A stretch of 64,000 nucleotides of DNA from Ceratodon purpureus (lineage: Eukaryota > Streptophyta > Bryopsida > Pseudoditrichales > Ditrichaceae), in assembly GCA_014871385.1 (NCBI GenBank), contig CM026426.1, positions 28,541,037 through 28,605,036 on the forward strand. Reading direction: 5' to 3'. A program made the position numbers and the translations under genes. The notes under the pieces were generated by a model that saw only the letters and a program-made list of their open reading frames with translations, was not told the DNA's origin and did no database searches. This document shows positions 1-11,919 of this stretch, one piece after another; positions within the stretch are counted from its first letter, which is position 1, and every line of letters begins with the position of its first letter.

Positions 1-2166
1 GGATGATAGTGCAAATAATGAGGATAGTGTAGGAGTACATGTTCCAGTTCATGGTGGTGGAGGACGGCCTCCAAGGAGGAGGAAGTTTATGCCGGCATGG
101 CGTCAGAGAAGGCCCTGGTTGATGCACATTGCTCCCCCTAGACAGAAGCCCTATATGAAGTGTGCAACATGTACAACAGCTGGTCAAAACTTACGATGGG
201 GGACCAGAGGAGAAGGTTCTGAATCATTGCAACTTTCAGCTGTGAAGGAGCACGAAGGATCAACCCTTCATGCTCATGCCATGCTCAGATGGAGACCATG
301 AGAAATAACCCTGAGGCAGTTGCTATGGCTAGACATGTGGTAAATGCCATTGATGCAGAGAGTGCCAGAATTGTATGATGTATGAAGATTTTATACCATT
401 TGGTAGTTAATGATAGAGCTATCAACCAGCATGAGGGTATGTGTCAGATAATTAGACACCTCAGGGCTCTAGACATGCCTGTCAATGATGAGTACAATGC
501 TTACACTAGTAGACAATCTGCACATGATTTTTTGTGGACCATTTCACAGCATTTGAGGGATGTTGATCTTTAGGAGTTAGAGATTCACCGGTGATCTCTC
601 TTCTTGTAGATAAATCAACCGATTGTAGCCTAGAGCAGCATTTGATTGTGTATGTGTGTAGTGTACCTCGTGGTGGCTTCGGCCCTCCACGTATGCAGTA
701 TGTTGGTTTGTCTGGTGTTCCACGAGCCACAAGAGAGATATTCTACAGGAATGTGGTGGATTTATTGGAGGAGTTCTAGTGGCCTCTGGAGAAATTAGTG
801 GCTTTAGCTACTGATAGAGAAGCTTCTATGACTAGAGTGAGACAAGGACTAGCAGGCAGACTTCGAGCAGATGTATCAACACTTATTAATGTGCATTGCA
901 TTGCATATAGGTGAGTCTTTAATTTTAAGATTTTTTTTTATGACTTTCATTATTTTCTAGAATGTAATGTAATCACTAATTAATTCATGTGTTTGTTTAG
1001 AGATGCATTGGCAGCCATTGATGCAGCTGAGGCATCACCGGAGCTGCGGGTTTTGGATGATTTCTCCAACTTTGCATACACGTGGGTGGGCAAGTCATCA
1101 TTACGGCGGACACAACTTAATCAGCTAATGGTGGAGTTTGCGATAGATCCATTGGTTGTTCTCCACATATATACATGGAGTTCAATGGTTATCCCGTGGA
1201 CAAGTGATGCAACGGATATTGGATTGCATGCCCTCATTTCTGGAGCTTTTCCGTGAAGAAGAAGAAATGTGGTATCGTAAACTTACATCCTTTCAGTATC
1301 AATTTCTTCTACGGTTACTTGTGGATATTCTTACTAAGTTTAATAAACTCAATAAGCTATTTCAGAGTGACCATGTGGATATTACTCAAATTCGAGGTCA
1401 TTTAAACATTTGTATCAATATATTGAGCAGACGTTTTCTAGCAGCTAGAGGTGCAGCATTTGGAAGAGGTTCAAAGGCATTGTGGCCATTTTTGGAGACC
1501 TGTGCAACTTCTATGGAGATGGAGTATCCAGTTGCAGATGGTGGCATGAGAACTTATCCAATGCATTTGGAGAGTGTTACTGGGAGAGCTGGCACTATTG
1601 AGGAGTGCAGACTTATTGGGGCACAGTATGTGCAGAGGGTGGTGGATGCATTGAATAACATATTTCCAGACTTAGGCATCTTCAATGCATGCAAGCTCTT
1701 CAGCCCCAATCTCTATCCTGCAGATGATGAGGAGAGGACTCGTATTACTGAGGAATGGTTGGAGATATTATTTGTGAAGTTCCAAAGTTTTGAAGCAGAA
1801 AAAGATCGGTGTCGAGGTGAGTGCTTAGAGATGGTAGAGACCATGAGAGAGATGATTCCAAATAAGTCTTTATTTGAAGCATGGGAGTTTGCAGGTACAA
1901 CTCTAGAGTGGTCCATCAATTGGCCTGGTCTGAGTAACTTGTGGAGGAGAATTATGGTGATTTCTGTGAGCACGGCAATATGTGAGAGGGGTTTTTCCAA
2001 ACAGAACCTGATCAAGAGCCATCTCCGTACTAGCTTGAAGTTGGAGACTTTGGATGCTTTGATGCGCATTTCATATGCAAACATTCCAGTTGAAAACATC
2101 AATTGGAATACAGTGATGCTTGTTTGGAAAAACATGGAGGATAGGAGAATTCATCCACATGTTTGA
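1..2166 (+). pseudogene. Decayed hAT transposase (ZNF862-like), left arm of the inverted repeat, 5' truncated by the window
   Basis: The coding parts, in order, are a TTF-type zinc-finger stretch (89-298; MKCATC then CTTAG, W, GT and a late H-x3-H), then LLVDKSTDCS (about 597-630), the WLSRGQVM block (about 1183-1205) and the C-terminal hAT dimerisation region (STAICERGFSKQN, about 1970-2010). This order is typical of ZNF862-like hAT transposases, which cut and paste DNA in the nucleus. A 90-bp GT-AG intron at 911-1000 joins AYR to DALAAI. The gene is broken by a frameshift near 290, an in-frame TGA near 376, a frameshift near 573, a TAG at 777 and another shift near 1150. The last open block is 1156-2166 (336 aa). 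The same lesions occur in the right arm, so decay came before the duplication. Family assignment is confident; loss of function is inferred from the breaks. Confidence 0.88.
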
Positions 2167-2357
2167 ATGGTAAGTTCTTTATTTTTTTGTAAGAATTGAA
2201 CATGTTTATATAAACTTAATTTTAATACAATTGCATAGATTACCTTCAATTTAAATCTCTAACATTGTGCTTAAAAGGTTCTAAATATTGTGGTTGATGA
2301 ATTAATGTGTGCAGGTGAATCAAGCTCTTGAAGATTGGTATTTTGATTAGGTATTAG

Positions 2358-2757
2358 CATTAGGAGAAAAATGAGCTCAAAATAAGGCCGTGTAAGCCTG
2401 CCCTTTCTAGGTGAACTCCCTACTTTGGGCACCTCTGCCGCTGGCAGCGGATGCCAAAGTTGTTGCCCGCACAGAACTGCGTGGCGCACTCACAACAAAG
2501 GTCCTCGGAATATTAGGTGAGACATGAATGCCTCAGCTCAGGCTTTGGTCCCAAGTGGGCAGGTTGTGTCAGCTCGACACTGTAGATGTGCCCTCCACAC
2601 GCCTCGCTCGGAGGTTATTGGTTCGAGCCCCCGTGGCGGTTGCTGGCACCACAGTGGCACAGCCAGTGCCATGTCAAAAAGTACGCGGGCAGCGCCCGTT
2701 TTTTTCTCTCACGTGCCGCTTACACGGCCTTTTTGTGACCTGATTTTTCTTCTAATG
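2358..2757. mobile_element. 400-bp TIR element with tRNA-like B box (copy 1)
   Basis: The ends are CATTAGGAGAAAAAT and, reversed, CATTAGAAGAAAAAT. The inverted termini run about 40 bp and include GGCCGTGTAAGC. The interior has GGTTCGAGCCC near 2630, a good match to the Pol III B box, and a weak A-box-like TGGTCCCAAGTGG about 75 bp before it. The right arm of the inverted repeat is the empty site: GGTATTAG joins directly to TGATTT (3892-3904). The net difference is exactly 400 bp with no target-site duplication beyond one possible G. There is no coding capacity; the short ORFs here are not genes. It may be a MITE, or a hybrid of SINE and TIR element. Confidence 0.82.
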
Positions 2758-2869
2758 TGATTTGACTCCATTATATTCACATTCACATGTCATATATGAC
2801 ATGATGTAATTGATATTTGCATCAGTCATTTTTTTGTGAAAAATGGTCCAAATCTTTTTTAATTTTTAG

Positions 2870-3785
2870 GAAATCATGTTGAGGACCTTGTGAAAAATCC
2901 CTGGACATATTGGGGATCTTGTGAATAATCACCACTAATCAACAGCCTTGTATTCATGGCAAACTCTTCAACTGAAAAGCAGCTGTAATTAGGGTAGCAC
3001 GTGCTATATAATATTTTGCAAAGTCTCACAAGAACCATTGGCGTCTGGCAGTGTGGGCTGGCATAAGTTGCATAAGAGCATTCCCAATTGGGCGCCATAC
3101 AGCCACATTAACGCAATATGCCGAGCCGCTATGAAAAAAGAGACCCCAATAGTCTCTCCATTGTCCACGCTACCCTAGCGCGACCCCGCCATACAGCCCC
3201 TGTCACGTCAAATTTTCTCCATATGCCGGGAGATAAATTAGACACGCTAAATAGTGAATTTTAGTGCCATGATAAATACGCTAGTGATTTTTCCATATAT
3301 TACACTTTTTGTGATCTATGAATAATTAGTAATTTGTGCCATTCAACAAGATTTGCAAAATGGGTCAATAATGATTCTAATATGGTAGAATTTTGTTGCA
3401 TTTTTAAATTAACGCTCTTGGATCATGGTATATTTTAGTAGGAAATTTTTATTTTGTAGTATTCGAGCTAAATTTTATCTGTTTCAAAAACCACTTAACA
3501 CTTCAGATTCTACATTGGTCTCTAGTTTGAGATGGTATGCACAAAGTGTTGATAGGCCATTAAATTATGAAAACATCTGTAAAAATATTGTTGATTTTGC
3601 ATGGATATTTGGACACTAGCAAGAAATATAGGAAAGAGGTGGTTTTAGGAGGACAACTTAGGAAAGTGCGTCGCTGGGAGTGCGCGTAGACTGTCAGTTT
3701 GGATTTCTAAACCTAGTAGTGGCACGGATGTAAACCGACATTCATGAAGGATTGAATGACATGTCAAATTCACTTTGGACGGGTT
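2870..3785. other. Single-copy spacer of the inverted repeat, no gene
   Basis: I see no credible coding region. The stretch 3070-3215 repeats GCCATACAGCC twice and looks like part of an unidentified noncoding element. GGACGGGTT at 3776-3784 sits exactly at the repeat break and matches the subterminal motif of the hAT end at 6990-7140, so the hAT 3' end may lie in this spacer. I could not find a matching terminus. Confidence 0.5.
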
Positions 3786-4088
3786 CTAAAAATTAAAAAA
3801 GATTTGGACCATTTTTCACAAAAAAATGAATGATGCAAATATCAATTACATCATGTCATATATGACATGTGAATGTGAATATAATGGAGTCAAATCACTA
3901 ATACCTAATCAAAATACCAATCTTCAAGAGCTTGATTCACCTGCACACATTAATTCATCAACCACAATATTTAGAACCTTTTAAGCACAATGTTAGAGAT
4001 TTAAATTGAAGGTAATCTATGCAATTGTATTAAAATTAAGTTTATATAAACATGTTCAATTCTTACAAAAAAATAAAGAACTTACCAT

Positions 4089-6502
4089 TCAAACATGTGG
4101 ATGAATTCTCCTATCCTCCATGTTTTTCCAAACAAGCATCACTGTATTCCAATTGATGTTTTCAACTGGAATGTTTGCATATGAAATGCGCATCAAAGCA
4201 TCCAAAGTCTCCAACTTCAAGCTAGTACGGAGATGGCTCTTGATCAGGTTCTGTTTGGAAAAACCCCTCTCACATATTGCCGTGCTCACAGAAATCACCA
4301 TAATTCTCCTCCACAAGTTACTCAGACCAGGCCAATTGATGGACCACTCTAGAGTTGTACCTGCAAACTCCCATGCTTCAAATAAAGACTTATTTGGAAT
4401 CATCTCTCTCATGGTCTCTACCATCTCTAAGCACTCACCTCGACACCGATCTTTTTCTGCTTCAAAACTTTGGAACTTCACAAATAATATCTCCAACCAT
4501 TCCTCAGTAATACGAGTCCTCTCCTCATCATCTGCAGGATAGAGATTGGGGCTGAAGAGCTTGCATGCATTGAAGATGCCTAAGTCTGGAAATATGTTAT
4601 TCAATGCATCCACCACCCTCTGCACATACTGTGCCCCAATAAGTCTGCACTCCTCAATAGTGCCAGCTCTCCCAGTAACACTCTCCAAATGCATTGGATA
4701 AGTTCTCATGCCACCATCTGCAACTGGATACTCCATCTCCATAGAAGTTGCACAGGTCTCCAAAAATGGCCACAATGCCTTTGAACCTCTTCCAAATGCT
4801 GCACCTCTAGCTGCTAGAAAACGTCTGCTCAATATATTGATACAAATGTTTAAATGACCTCGAATTTGAGTAATATCCACATGGTCACTCTGAAATAGCT
4901 TATTGAGTTTATTAAACTTAGTAAGAATATCCACAAGTAACCGTAGAAGAAATTGATACTGAAAGGATGTAAGTTTACGATACCACATTTCTTCTTCTTC
5001 ACGGAAAAGCTCCAGAAATGAGGGCATGCAATCCAATATCCGTTGCATCACTTGTCCACGGGATAACCATTGAACTCCATGTATATATGTGGAGAACAAC
5101 CAATGGATCTATCGCAAACTCCACCATTAGCTGATTAAGTTGTGTCCGCCGTAATGATGACTTGCCCACCCACGTGTATGCAAAGTTGGAGAAATCATCC
5201 AAAACCCGCAGCTCCGGTGATGCCTCAGCTGCATCAATGGCTGCCAATGCATCTCTAAACAAACACATGAATTAATTAGTGATTACATTACATTCTAGAA
5301 AATAATGAAAGTCATAAAAAAAAATCTTAAAATTAAAGACTCACCTATATGCAATGCAATGCACATTAATAAGTGTTGATACATCTGCTCGAAGTCTGCC
5401 TGCTAGTCCTTGTCTCACTCTAGTCATAGAAGCTTCTCTATCAGTAGCTAAAGCCACTAATTTCTCCAGAGGCCACTAGAACTCCTCCAATAAATCCACC
5501 ACATTCCTGTAGAATATCTCTCTTGTGGCTCGTGGAACACCAGACAAACCAACATACTGCATACGTGGAGGGCCGAAGCCACCACGAGGTACACTACACA
5601 CATACACAATCAAATGCTGCTCTAGGCTACAATCGGTTGATTTATCTACAAGAAGAGAGATCACCGGTGAATCTCTAACTCCTAAAGATCAACATCCCTC
5701 AAATGCTGTGAAATGGTCCACAAAAAATCATGTGCAGATTGTCTACTAGTGTAAGCATTGTACTCATCATTGACAGGCATGTCTAGAGCCCTGAGGTGTC
5801 TAATTATCTGACACATACCCTCATGCTGGTTGATAGCTCTATCATTAACTACCAAATGGTATAAAATCTTCATACATCATACAATTCTGGCACTCTCTGC
5901 ATCAATGGCATTTACCACATGTCTAGCCATAGCAACTGCCTCAGGGTTATTTCTCATGGTCTCCATCTGAGCATGGCATGAGCATGAAGGGTTGATCCTT
6001 CGTGCTCCTTCACAGCTGAAAGTTGCAATGATTCAGAACCTTCTCCTCTGGTCCCCCATCGTAAGTTTTGACCAGCTGTTGTACATGTTGCACACTTCAT
6101 ATAGGGCTTCTGTCTAGGGGGAGCAATGTGCATCAACCAGGGCCTTCTCTGACGCCATGCCGGCATAAACTTCCTCCTCCTTGGAGGCCGTCCTCCACCA
6201 CCATGAACTGGAACATGTACTCCTACACTATCCTCATTATTTGCACTATCATCCAAATCATTGTCCTCCCCCATCTCAGTGTCCTCCTCAATGTGATCAT
6301 GATCTTCAACGCCACCATGCTCTACCTCAACATTTGGAATACCACGTGGAGAACCCCTAACAGAGGATTCTGACAACTCAGGCACTTCATTCCTTCCATC
6401 ACTCAAAGTTTGAGAAGAAGAAGATGCCCTAAACATATGGAGAATGCTTTGATGCCGGGCATCTCTCCTCTGTCTGGGTACTCCAGACACTGGCAAAGAC
6501 AT
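4089..6502 (-). pseudogene. Decayed hAT transposase (ZNF862-like), right arm of the inverted repeat, with complete N-terminus
   Basis: This is the mirror copy of the gene at 1-2166; the 336-aa C-terminal block (4089-5099) is residue-for-residue identical. It keeps the N-terminus missing from the left copy. The start at 6502 opens a 182-aa block with a basic, serine-rich leader, an acidic linker (EDTEMGEDNDLDD) and the zinc-finger region. The intron is mirrored at 5255-5344. The same stops and frameshifts are present, so it cannot give a full-length transposase as read. Upstream, the DNA runs into hAT-like subterminal repeats and a CAGGGCTG terminus at 7166. Confidence 0.88.
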
Positions 6503-6819
6503 GACTGCAATGCAAATTCAAAATACATCAATCACCACTCACATGAAATACAAAAACCCTAAATGTGTAACTTGCCCTAAATCTAGACTCTATGTTAATT
6601 CTTCTACACATTACTTGTATAACACTTGAAAGAAGATGAAATAATAAAATGTTAACAAACGTACCTCTCAAAAAAACAATTGAAGAAGTCTCCCCTCCAC
6701 TGGAAACCGCAGCACTTGAAAAATAATGCGCAGCCTGCTCTCTGTCTCCCCGCAGCAGCCAGCCTGCTCTGTGCTCGCTGAGTTACTGCTCTGCTCCATG
6801 TGCCACAGTGGCTCTAGAC

Positions 6820-7166
6820 TAGGGCCGGGCTCAATGGCCAGGCCGGATTGGGCCTTGGGGCCGGGCTGGGTCGGGCTTTTGGGCCGGGCTAGGCCAGGGC
6901 TGCGGCTCTGTAATGAGAGCCCTTAACTTTTTAAATTATTTTTTTTAAAAAAAATTTGGTTTTTTTTTATAAAAGAATTTACAAATACTACGGGACGGGT
7001 CCTATTTTTTTCAACCGGTTTTGGGACGGGTTGTTTTTTTTTAACCTTTCCATGGATGGGTTGATTTTGAGATTACCGGTTTTGGGACGGGTTCCATTTT
7101 GTTTTGCCTTTCAATTCAAGGTTTTTGGACATGGACGGGTTGGGACTTTGTGAAAAATCAGCCCTG
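6820..7166 (-). mobile_element. hAT 5' terminal and subterminal region
   Basis: On the minus strand the element would start with CAGGGCTG at 7166. The inner DNA carries repeats of ACCCGTCC and AAACCGG (7000-7140 on the plus strand as GGACGGGTT and ACCGGTTTT), followed by GGGCCGGGCT repeats (6820-6900). Short subterminal repeats next to a CAGGG-type terminus are normal for hAT elements, and the transposase N-terminus at 6502 points the right way. A target duplication cannot be tested because the partner end is not identified. Confidence 0.55.
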
Positions 7167-7570
7167 GTAGCAGTGGTCGGGGCTAAGAGTTCCCGCCATA
7201 ATCAGAGAAGGGGAACCGAATGAACGAGAAGCGCCTGAGCTTTGTTCTCGGCGCTTTGAAGAGAGAATTCGACTGGGTGTTCTGAGACTACTGCATTTGG
7301 TTTCGGGGTCAGCTCTGGTTTAGCGTCGCTTGCATTTTCCGATCGCCACCCATACATTCCAGGTGAGTTCCAGATCCCTCTGCTGACTTATTCTAGGGTT
7401 CTTGAATTCAGTGCGTGGGGTTGAAGTCTGCGCAGTATGGAGGTCAGCTTCTCCTGTTTTCCCCGCGCTATTACCCACGTTTGCGTTGTAGTTGCTGCTA
7501 AAGGAGAGATTGTTGTACATATTCTCCCGAGACTTGCGTTAATCTCTTATGTGTCTTTAATTCATATGCA

Positions 7571-7853
7571 GGTTTTCATGCAGGCTGCATTCTGGGAGGG
7601 GGGGGTGGCGGAGCAAGGAGCATCGCCCGGGGAGATAGGATTCAGTAAAGGGGAGACGGTGTGCCTTGTCTTCATGGACAACCTTCGGAAGTGGGCAGGA
7701 GAAACGAAGGTAGAATGGGAAATGAAGTCCGAGCAGATCGTTGCATACGGCAAAATCGGGTGCACATGCAAATTTTTTCGCAAGTACTTAAAAGATCTAG
7801 CTGTGACAGAGTTGAAGTTTGACTACGAACTGGAGAACATGAGCTGGGCGTGA
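7571..7853 (+). CDS. Hypothetical protein, C-terminal exon
   Basis: An open stretch begins after a plausible acceptor (TATGCAG, then CATGCAG 12 bases on) and runs to TGA at 7853. The product has normal composition, with SKGETVCLVFMDNLRKWAG, EWEMKSEQIVAYG and a C-terminal ELENMSWA. A GTGAGT donor at about 7362 and a 21-codon ORF starting ATGAACGAGAAGCGC at about 7219 could be upstream exons. I do not recognise the family. It lies just outside the hAT terminus and upstream of a CACTA relic, so it could be a host gene fragment or a fragment captured by a transposon. Confidence 0.4.
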
Positions 7854-7859
7854 ATCTCG

Positions 7860-8390
7860 AGCAGGGGTTAAGCAAGCAAGTGTCTAATTGTATTTCCTGA
7901 AATCTGTGTCCGTTTTATATTTATAAGCGCCTCTAGGAACAGTATCACATAGAGACTAATTCTAAATTATCTTGGGAACACTGTGTCCCACATTGAATGT
8001 TGCGACGCCTTGAACCCAAAAATGTCTGAGTATCAATCGGCTTGTCAATGCAGGGGTTTTGGGTACTAGGTAATACAGGACTTGTTACTATCATAGCAAG
8101 AATTGGAGGAGGTGCGTACCCGTGCAGGCAACCCTACTCATAGAGTGGGAACTTTGTATCGTTGTACCGTGCTGGTCTTTTTTTACGGTAGAATTTAGGG
8201 GATTTAAATGGAGCAACGGGAATTCGCAGGGTTATGACATGGCCATACAGTTCATCATATTTGGCATTTGAACAAAATTTCAGGTTCTCCTGCACTTGTA
8301 ACTCTCTGATGAGTTAGCACCTGTTTATGTGATAGAGTAATTCTAGAAGTCGAAGGTAGTCATTGAAGGGAGAGAACAAAATCGAGAAGG
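7860..8390. other. No gene seen
   Basis: Noncoding DNA between the hypothetical exon and the first CACTA block. I see no repeats or RNA features that I can support. Confidence 0.4.
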
Positions 8391-9289
8391 ATGTGCCAAC
8401 GGCGACTGTGTGCCGCGTTCCATGTAGAACAAAGCATCGCACAAAGAATGGGATTACCAGAATATCCGTGCGTGTGCACCCGGTGTCGCGGTGGTCGATT
8501 GAGGAAGGTGGAGACCGTGAGCAGGCACCACCGCAGGTTTCGGGAGGGACACTCATTTGCCACACCCGATATTGGTGAGACAAAATTCTGCCGCTCAGTA
8601 TTATGCTTCTGGTAGTCTATGACATGATTGTGATTACTTTCGTACATGGTCGGACATAGAGGCATTCTTCCGTTTGTATCTGTTGGTCTCCCGGTAGAAG
8701 GTGTCTTCCAAACTAAATTTTGGGCGTCGTGTCTGTCCATTGCCGCGTCTGTTGAATTCCAGTAGTATAAACTGGGGATGTGTATAATGCGACAAGAGGT
8801 CTTTGGATATCATAAACAAAATACGATATTCAAAATCAACGATGAAGCTTTTTCCCCCCTGTGAATGCAAGAATTTGTAAATGAGCTGTACCTGACTGTA
8901 CAGACTACGCTCTGAGAAGTCGTGGGCTTAGTAGTCGGTGAATGTAAATGTTTGCCTTCTAAATGTGCAGGAACTACATGTGAGGAATCTCGTGGATGTT
9001 ATGCATGTCAAGAAGAACGTGGTGGAGAATCTACTCCAAACTCTCTTTAGGGAGAAAGATGGACCGCAAGTGAGATTGGACCTCCAACGACGTGGTATCA
9101 GACCACATCTTTGGCTCTAAAGAGTACGTGGATAGAATTGTGCTTTTATGCCAAGAGCTCCCTATGTCCCCAGTAAGGAACAACGTTCTATTTTTTTTTA
9201 GAGACTTTGAAGGGGAGAGCACAATGAAGTGGACCACAAAGTGCGATATGTGATCACTAAGAAGTGAATATGAAGTGTGCTGTTTTTTA

Positions 9290-9930
9290 AAGCTCAAAGC
9301 TGATTTTGAGCATTTTAGTCACTTTCTTACACGCATCTTCATAAAAAGAACGTCCTCAATTGAAACTCAATTTGACCACTAGTTCTAAATCATGAAAATG
9401 AACTTTTCCAAAGTGTTAATTTCTTCATTTGGTGCCCTCTATTATCTTTAGAGGATGTTTTTTTCAGTTTTAAAAACAATGTCTAGCGAAAAAAAACCCT
9501 CAAAAAGTTTCGCGGAAAACTAGGTCTCGAACATGTCCTTGCGGTACTTCTCGTCCGCCCAAACTTTCATTTGAAGTGGTCATTGTCATTTCTACAACCG
9601 CAATTCACAAACGGAGGGCACCGTGGAATTAAAAGTGATTTCCGACAACATTTGACAGATGTTCTTATCACTTTTTCAAATGACCGCATTCACTTTGTAG
9701 GACTTTAAGGTTCTCGCACGGCATTGTAGAAGACGCGAATTCGTACCATATTCTCCAATACTTTAGATAATCAAGTCTATTTTCTATACCCAAACTTCTT
9801 TCCATCATACCAACAACCGAGATGCTACTTTTTTTAGTCTTTGCGATAGGGCTGAAATTGGCAATGAGCTAAGCACTTTTGTGGTACACTTTATTGTGCT
9901 TCCCCCTTTGAAGAAGTTAAAACTTCCCTC
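9290..9930. other. Insertion inside the CACTA relic, noncoding
   Basis: In CACTA transposases the MPRAPYV block and the GLKSHDFH block lie about 30 residues apart. Here about 650 bp separates them. The inserted DNA has no ORF of note and no clear terminal repeats. It is probably a noncoding repeat of unknown type or a retained intron. Confidence 0.5.
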
Positions 9931-10649
9931 TCATTTCTCTGGTTCATTGCATGCGAAAATCACTACGGGCAAACTTACTGGTCTTAAGTCCCACGACTTC
10001 CATATCATCCTTCACGACTTATGCCACTATGCATGAGAAATGCTGGTTGTGAGCAGATGATGGTTGTGGTGATCCATGTGGGCCGACTTTTCAAGAAAAT
10101 CTGCTCCAAGAAAGTTGACATGGCTGAACGTGAGGCTCTTTTCGAGGAGTGTGCCAAGACTCTATCTGTGCTCGAGAAGCAACTCCCACCTTCATTCTTT
10201 GATATTATGATCCACTTTGTCTTCACTTGGTAGAGGAGTTGTTTATTTGCGGTCCCGTACACGTACGGTGGATGTATCCTTTCGAATGTTACTATAAGAC
10301 ATTGAAATGATATGTCAAAAATCATGCCAAACCGGAGGGTTGCATGGCCAAACGGTACATGGTGGAAGAGGCCTATGGTTTCGCTTCGGAATATTTGGGA
10401 GATGGACAGTCCAATGTGAAACGCGTCTGAGATTCTGAGGAGGGCCCTAGTAATGAACGACGTCGTTCTAGAAGGGAGAGGGAAAGACAGAATACTTGAC
10501 CAAGCTCTTCTAACTGATTTTCATGATTTCGTCATTGATAATGCCGACATTGTTGGGCCTTACCGGGAGTACATTTTACTAAGCCCTAACTGTACTTTGA
10601 TTTTTGTAAGAACCAGTTTTTATTTTGCTGATTTGGAGTAGTGGTGAGT

Positions 10650-11050
10650 CTACATTGAAGAGTGCAAGTTTATTCAAACATGGTATTTATTTGATCATAT
10701 CCGAATTGATGACACCACTGTCAGGATCTGATAGCTTGGTTGTATTTTGGATATATATGCAAAAGCGTCCTTCTCCTTTATGGTGTTTGTCATATGTGGC
10801 CTCTCCTTTTCTTTCCCACTGTTTTCTCAATGTGAAATGTTAAGGGCATTTTTTGTCGATGTAGTGAATCTACTGTTCTTTTTCATTGGGCAGCTATGTG
10901 CACTTTGATTTATAGGTTGCAGATGGCCTTCACAATATTTTTTTTGTTGTTGCTTTGACATGCGAATGCCACGGATCAGAGCCGATTCAGTTTTTAATCC
11001 TCCAATTTTTACTTTTCACCGTTGGCTTTGTTAAAATCTGCAGCATCTAT
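10650..11050. other. No gene seen (within the CACTA relic)
   Basis: AT-rich DNA between the HDFVIDN block and the DUF4216 region of the CACTA relic. The position fits an intron or the intergenic space between two CACTA genes. A pyrimidine-rich stretch and TCTGCAG at about 11037 would serve as a splice acceptor. Confidence 0.35.
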
Positions 11051-11919
11051 TAGCCGTTGGTGGAAGAGAGAGTTCGGGACCGCCAGAGGTGGAGGTCACG
11101 ACATCATCGACGTAAAGGTCACTGGGCTCCGAACTTCCTACCCGGGTTAGCGGAGATGCCCCTTTTCAAGGCGAAGATACTGTCGGAGAAAAATGATGGA
11201 GTGATTGTTGATCCTATAGTTGAAGCAGTGTCCTGCTTTACTTCTCCAGTTGCACAGCGCTAGCGGAGCATGAATGGTTACGGCTACCATTACCAACTCA
11301 GATCAAGCGAAACACACTTGAAGACCTGCGACTCCGGTATCGCGGCCACGTTTCTTCCTGAATGCCATTTCGGTTTGAGAGAACAGAACCCAGTGGTAGC
11401 CACTATAGAGTATGTTGGACATCTCGAGGAAATTATCGAGCTCAATTACAATGTCTTCTGCCAAGTGATATTGATCAGCACGTGGGTTAAGGCAAACTTC
11501 CGAGGAACAAATGCTACCGTGAAGAAAGACCAGTGGGGTTTCACGATAGCTAACTTCGATCGTATGGTTCCTTTTGGGCGGGAATCCTTTGCATTTCCCT
11601 CCCAAGTAGAACAGGTTTTTTTCTCCAACTGTCTTGGATTGCCTGGATGGAAAGTCATGACTCGTACTGAGCCTCGTAGGAAGAGGGTAATGGCGAATTA
11701 AGAAAACGAGGACACTGGACTCTTGTTCCATCATAGAAGAAATAACGAGTACTCTGATCTACAATCCCCGAAATCAATTTTTGAAGACCCTATTCTAGCT
11801 CTCGAAGCTGGTAGAATGATAAGACTATCTGAAATTGACAATGCAGGGATTCTGGATCAGCATTCAATCTTCGATGCAGATCGGAAGAATTTTCAGAAGA
11901 AGACTGGAAAGAGATGAAG

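Larger units (their letters stand above)
1..6254. repeat. Large inverted repeat (arms of about 2.47 kb, 916-bp spacer)
   Basis: Positions 1-2357 and 2758-2869 pair with 6254-3786 on the other strand. Paired coordinates sum to 6255 before the 400-bp insertion and 6655 after it. All open blocks are identical in both arms; comparing the shared noncoding DNA by eye I found one mismatch (GCATCAG against GCATCAT, near 2823). Homology stops abruptly at 2869/3786. The left arm continues beyond the window. Confidence 0.93.
8391..11917 (+). pseudogene. Decayed CACTA (En/Spm) transposon coding region
   Basis: Scattered in-order blocks match the CACTA transposase and its partner domains. 8391-8578: cysteine motif PCVCTRCRGG followed by RHHRRF (transposase-associated domain). 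8965-9120: LHVRNLVDVMHVKKNVVEN (TNP2 core). 9148-9200: MPRAPYVPSKEQRSIF. 9963-10020: GLKSHDFHIILHDL. 10021-10233: LEKQLPPSFFDIMIHF (DUF4218). About 10240-10430: GPVHVRWMYPFE and PEGCMAKRYM. 10453-10570: RILDQALLTDFHDFVIDN. 11057-11701: MNGYGYHYQL, VGHLEEIIELNY and PRRKRVM (DUF4216 region), with a tail to 11917. Frameshifts and stops separate the blocks and about 650 bp of foreign DNA lies at 9290-9930. Function is lost. Matching CACTA termini were not found. Confidence 0.85.

Noticed and set aside
2630-2650. tRNA gene at the GGTTCGAGCCC motif
   Set aside because: No acceptor stem or anticodon arm can be folded. The motif belongs to the repeated 400-bp TIR element.
1713-4542. 140-aa ORFs antisense to the hAT transposase (1713-2135 and 4120-4542)
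   Set aside because: Exact shadows of the hAT coding block in both arms. The hAT motifs are on the other strand.
6894-7166. Short hAT MITE between CAGGGCTGCGG and CAGCCCTG
   Set aside because: No 8-bp target duplication and little inner TIR match. Better explained as the 5' end of the adjacent hAT element.
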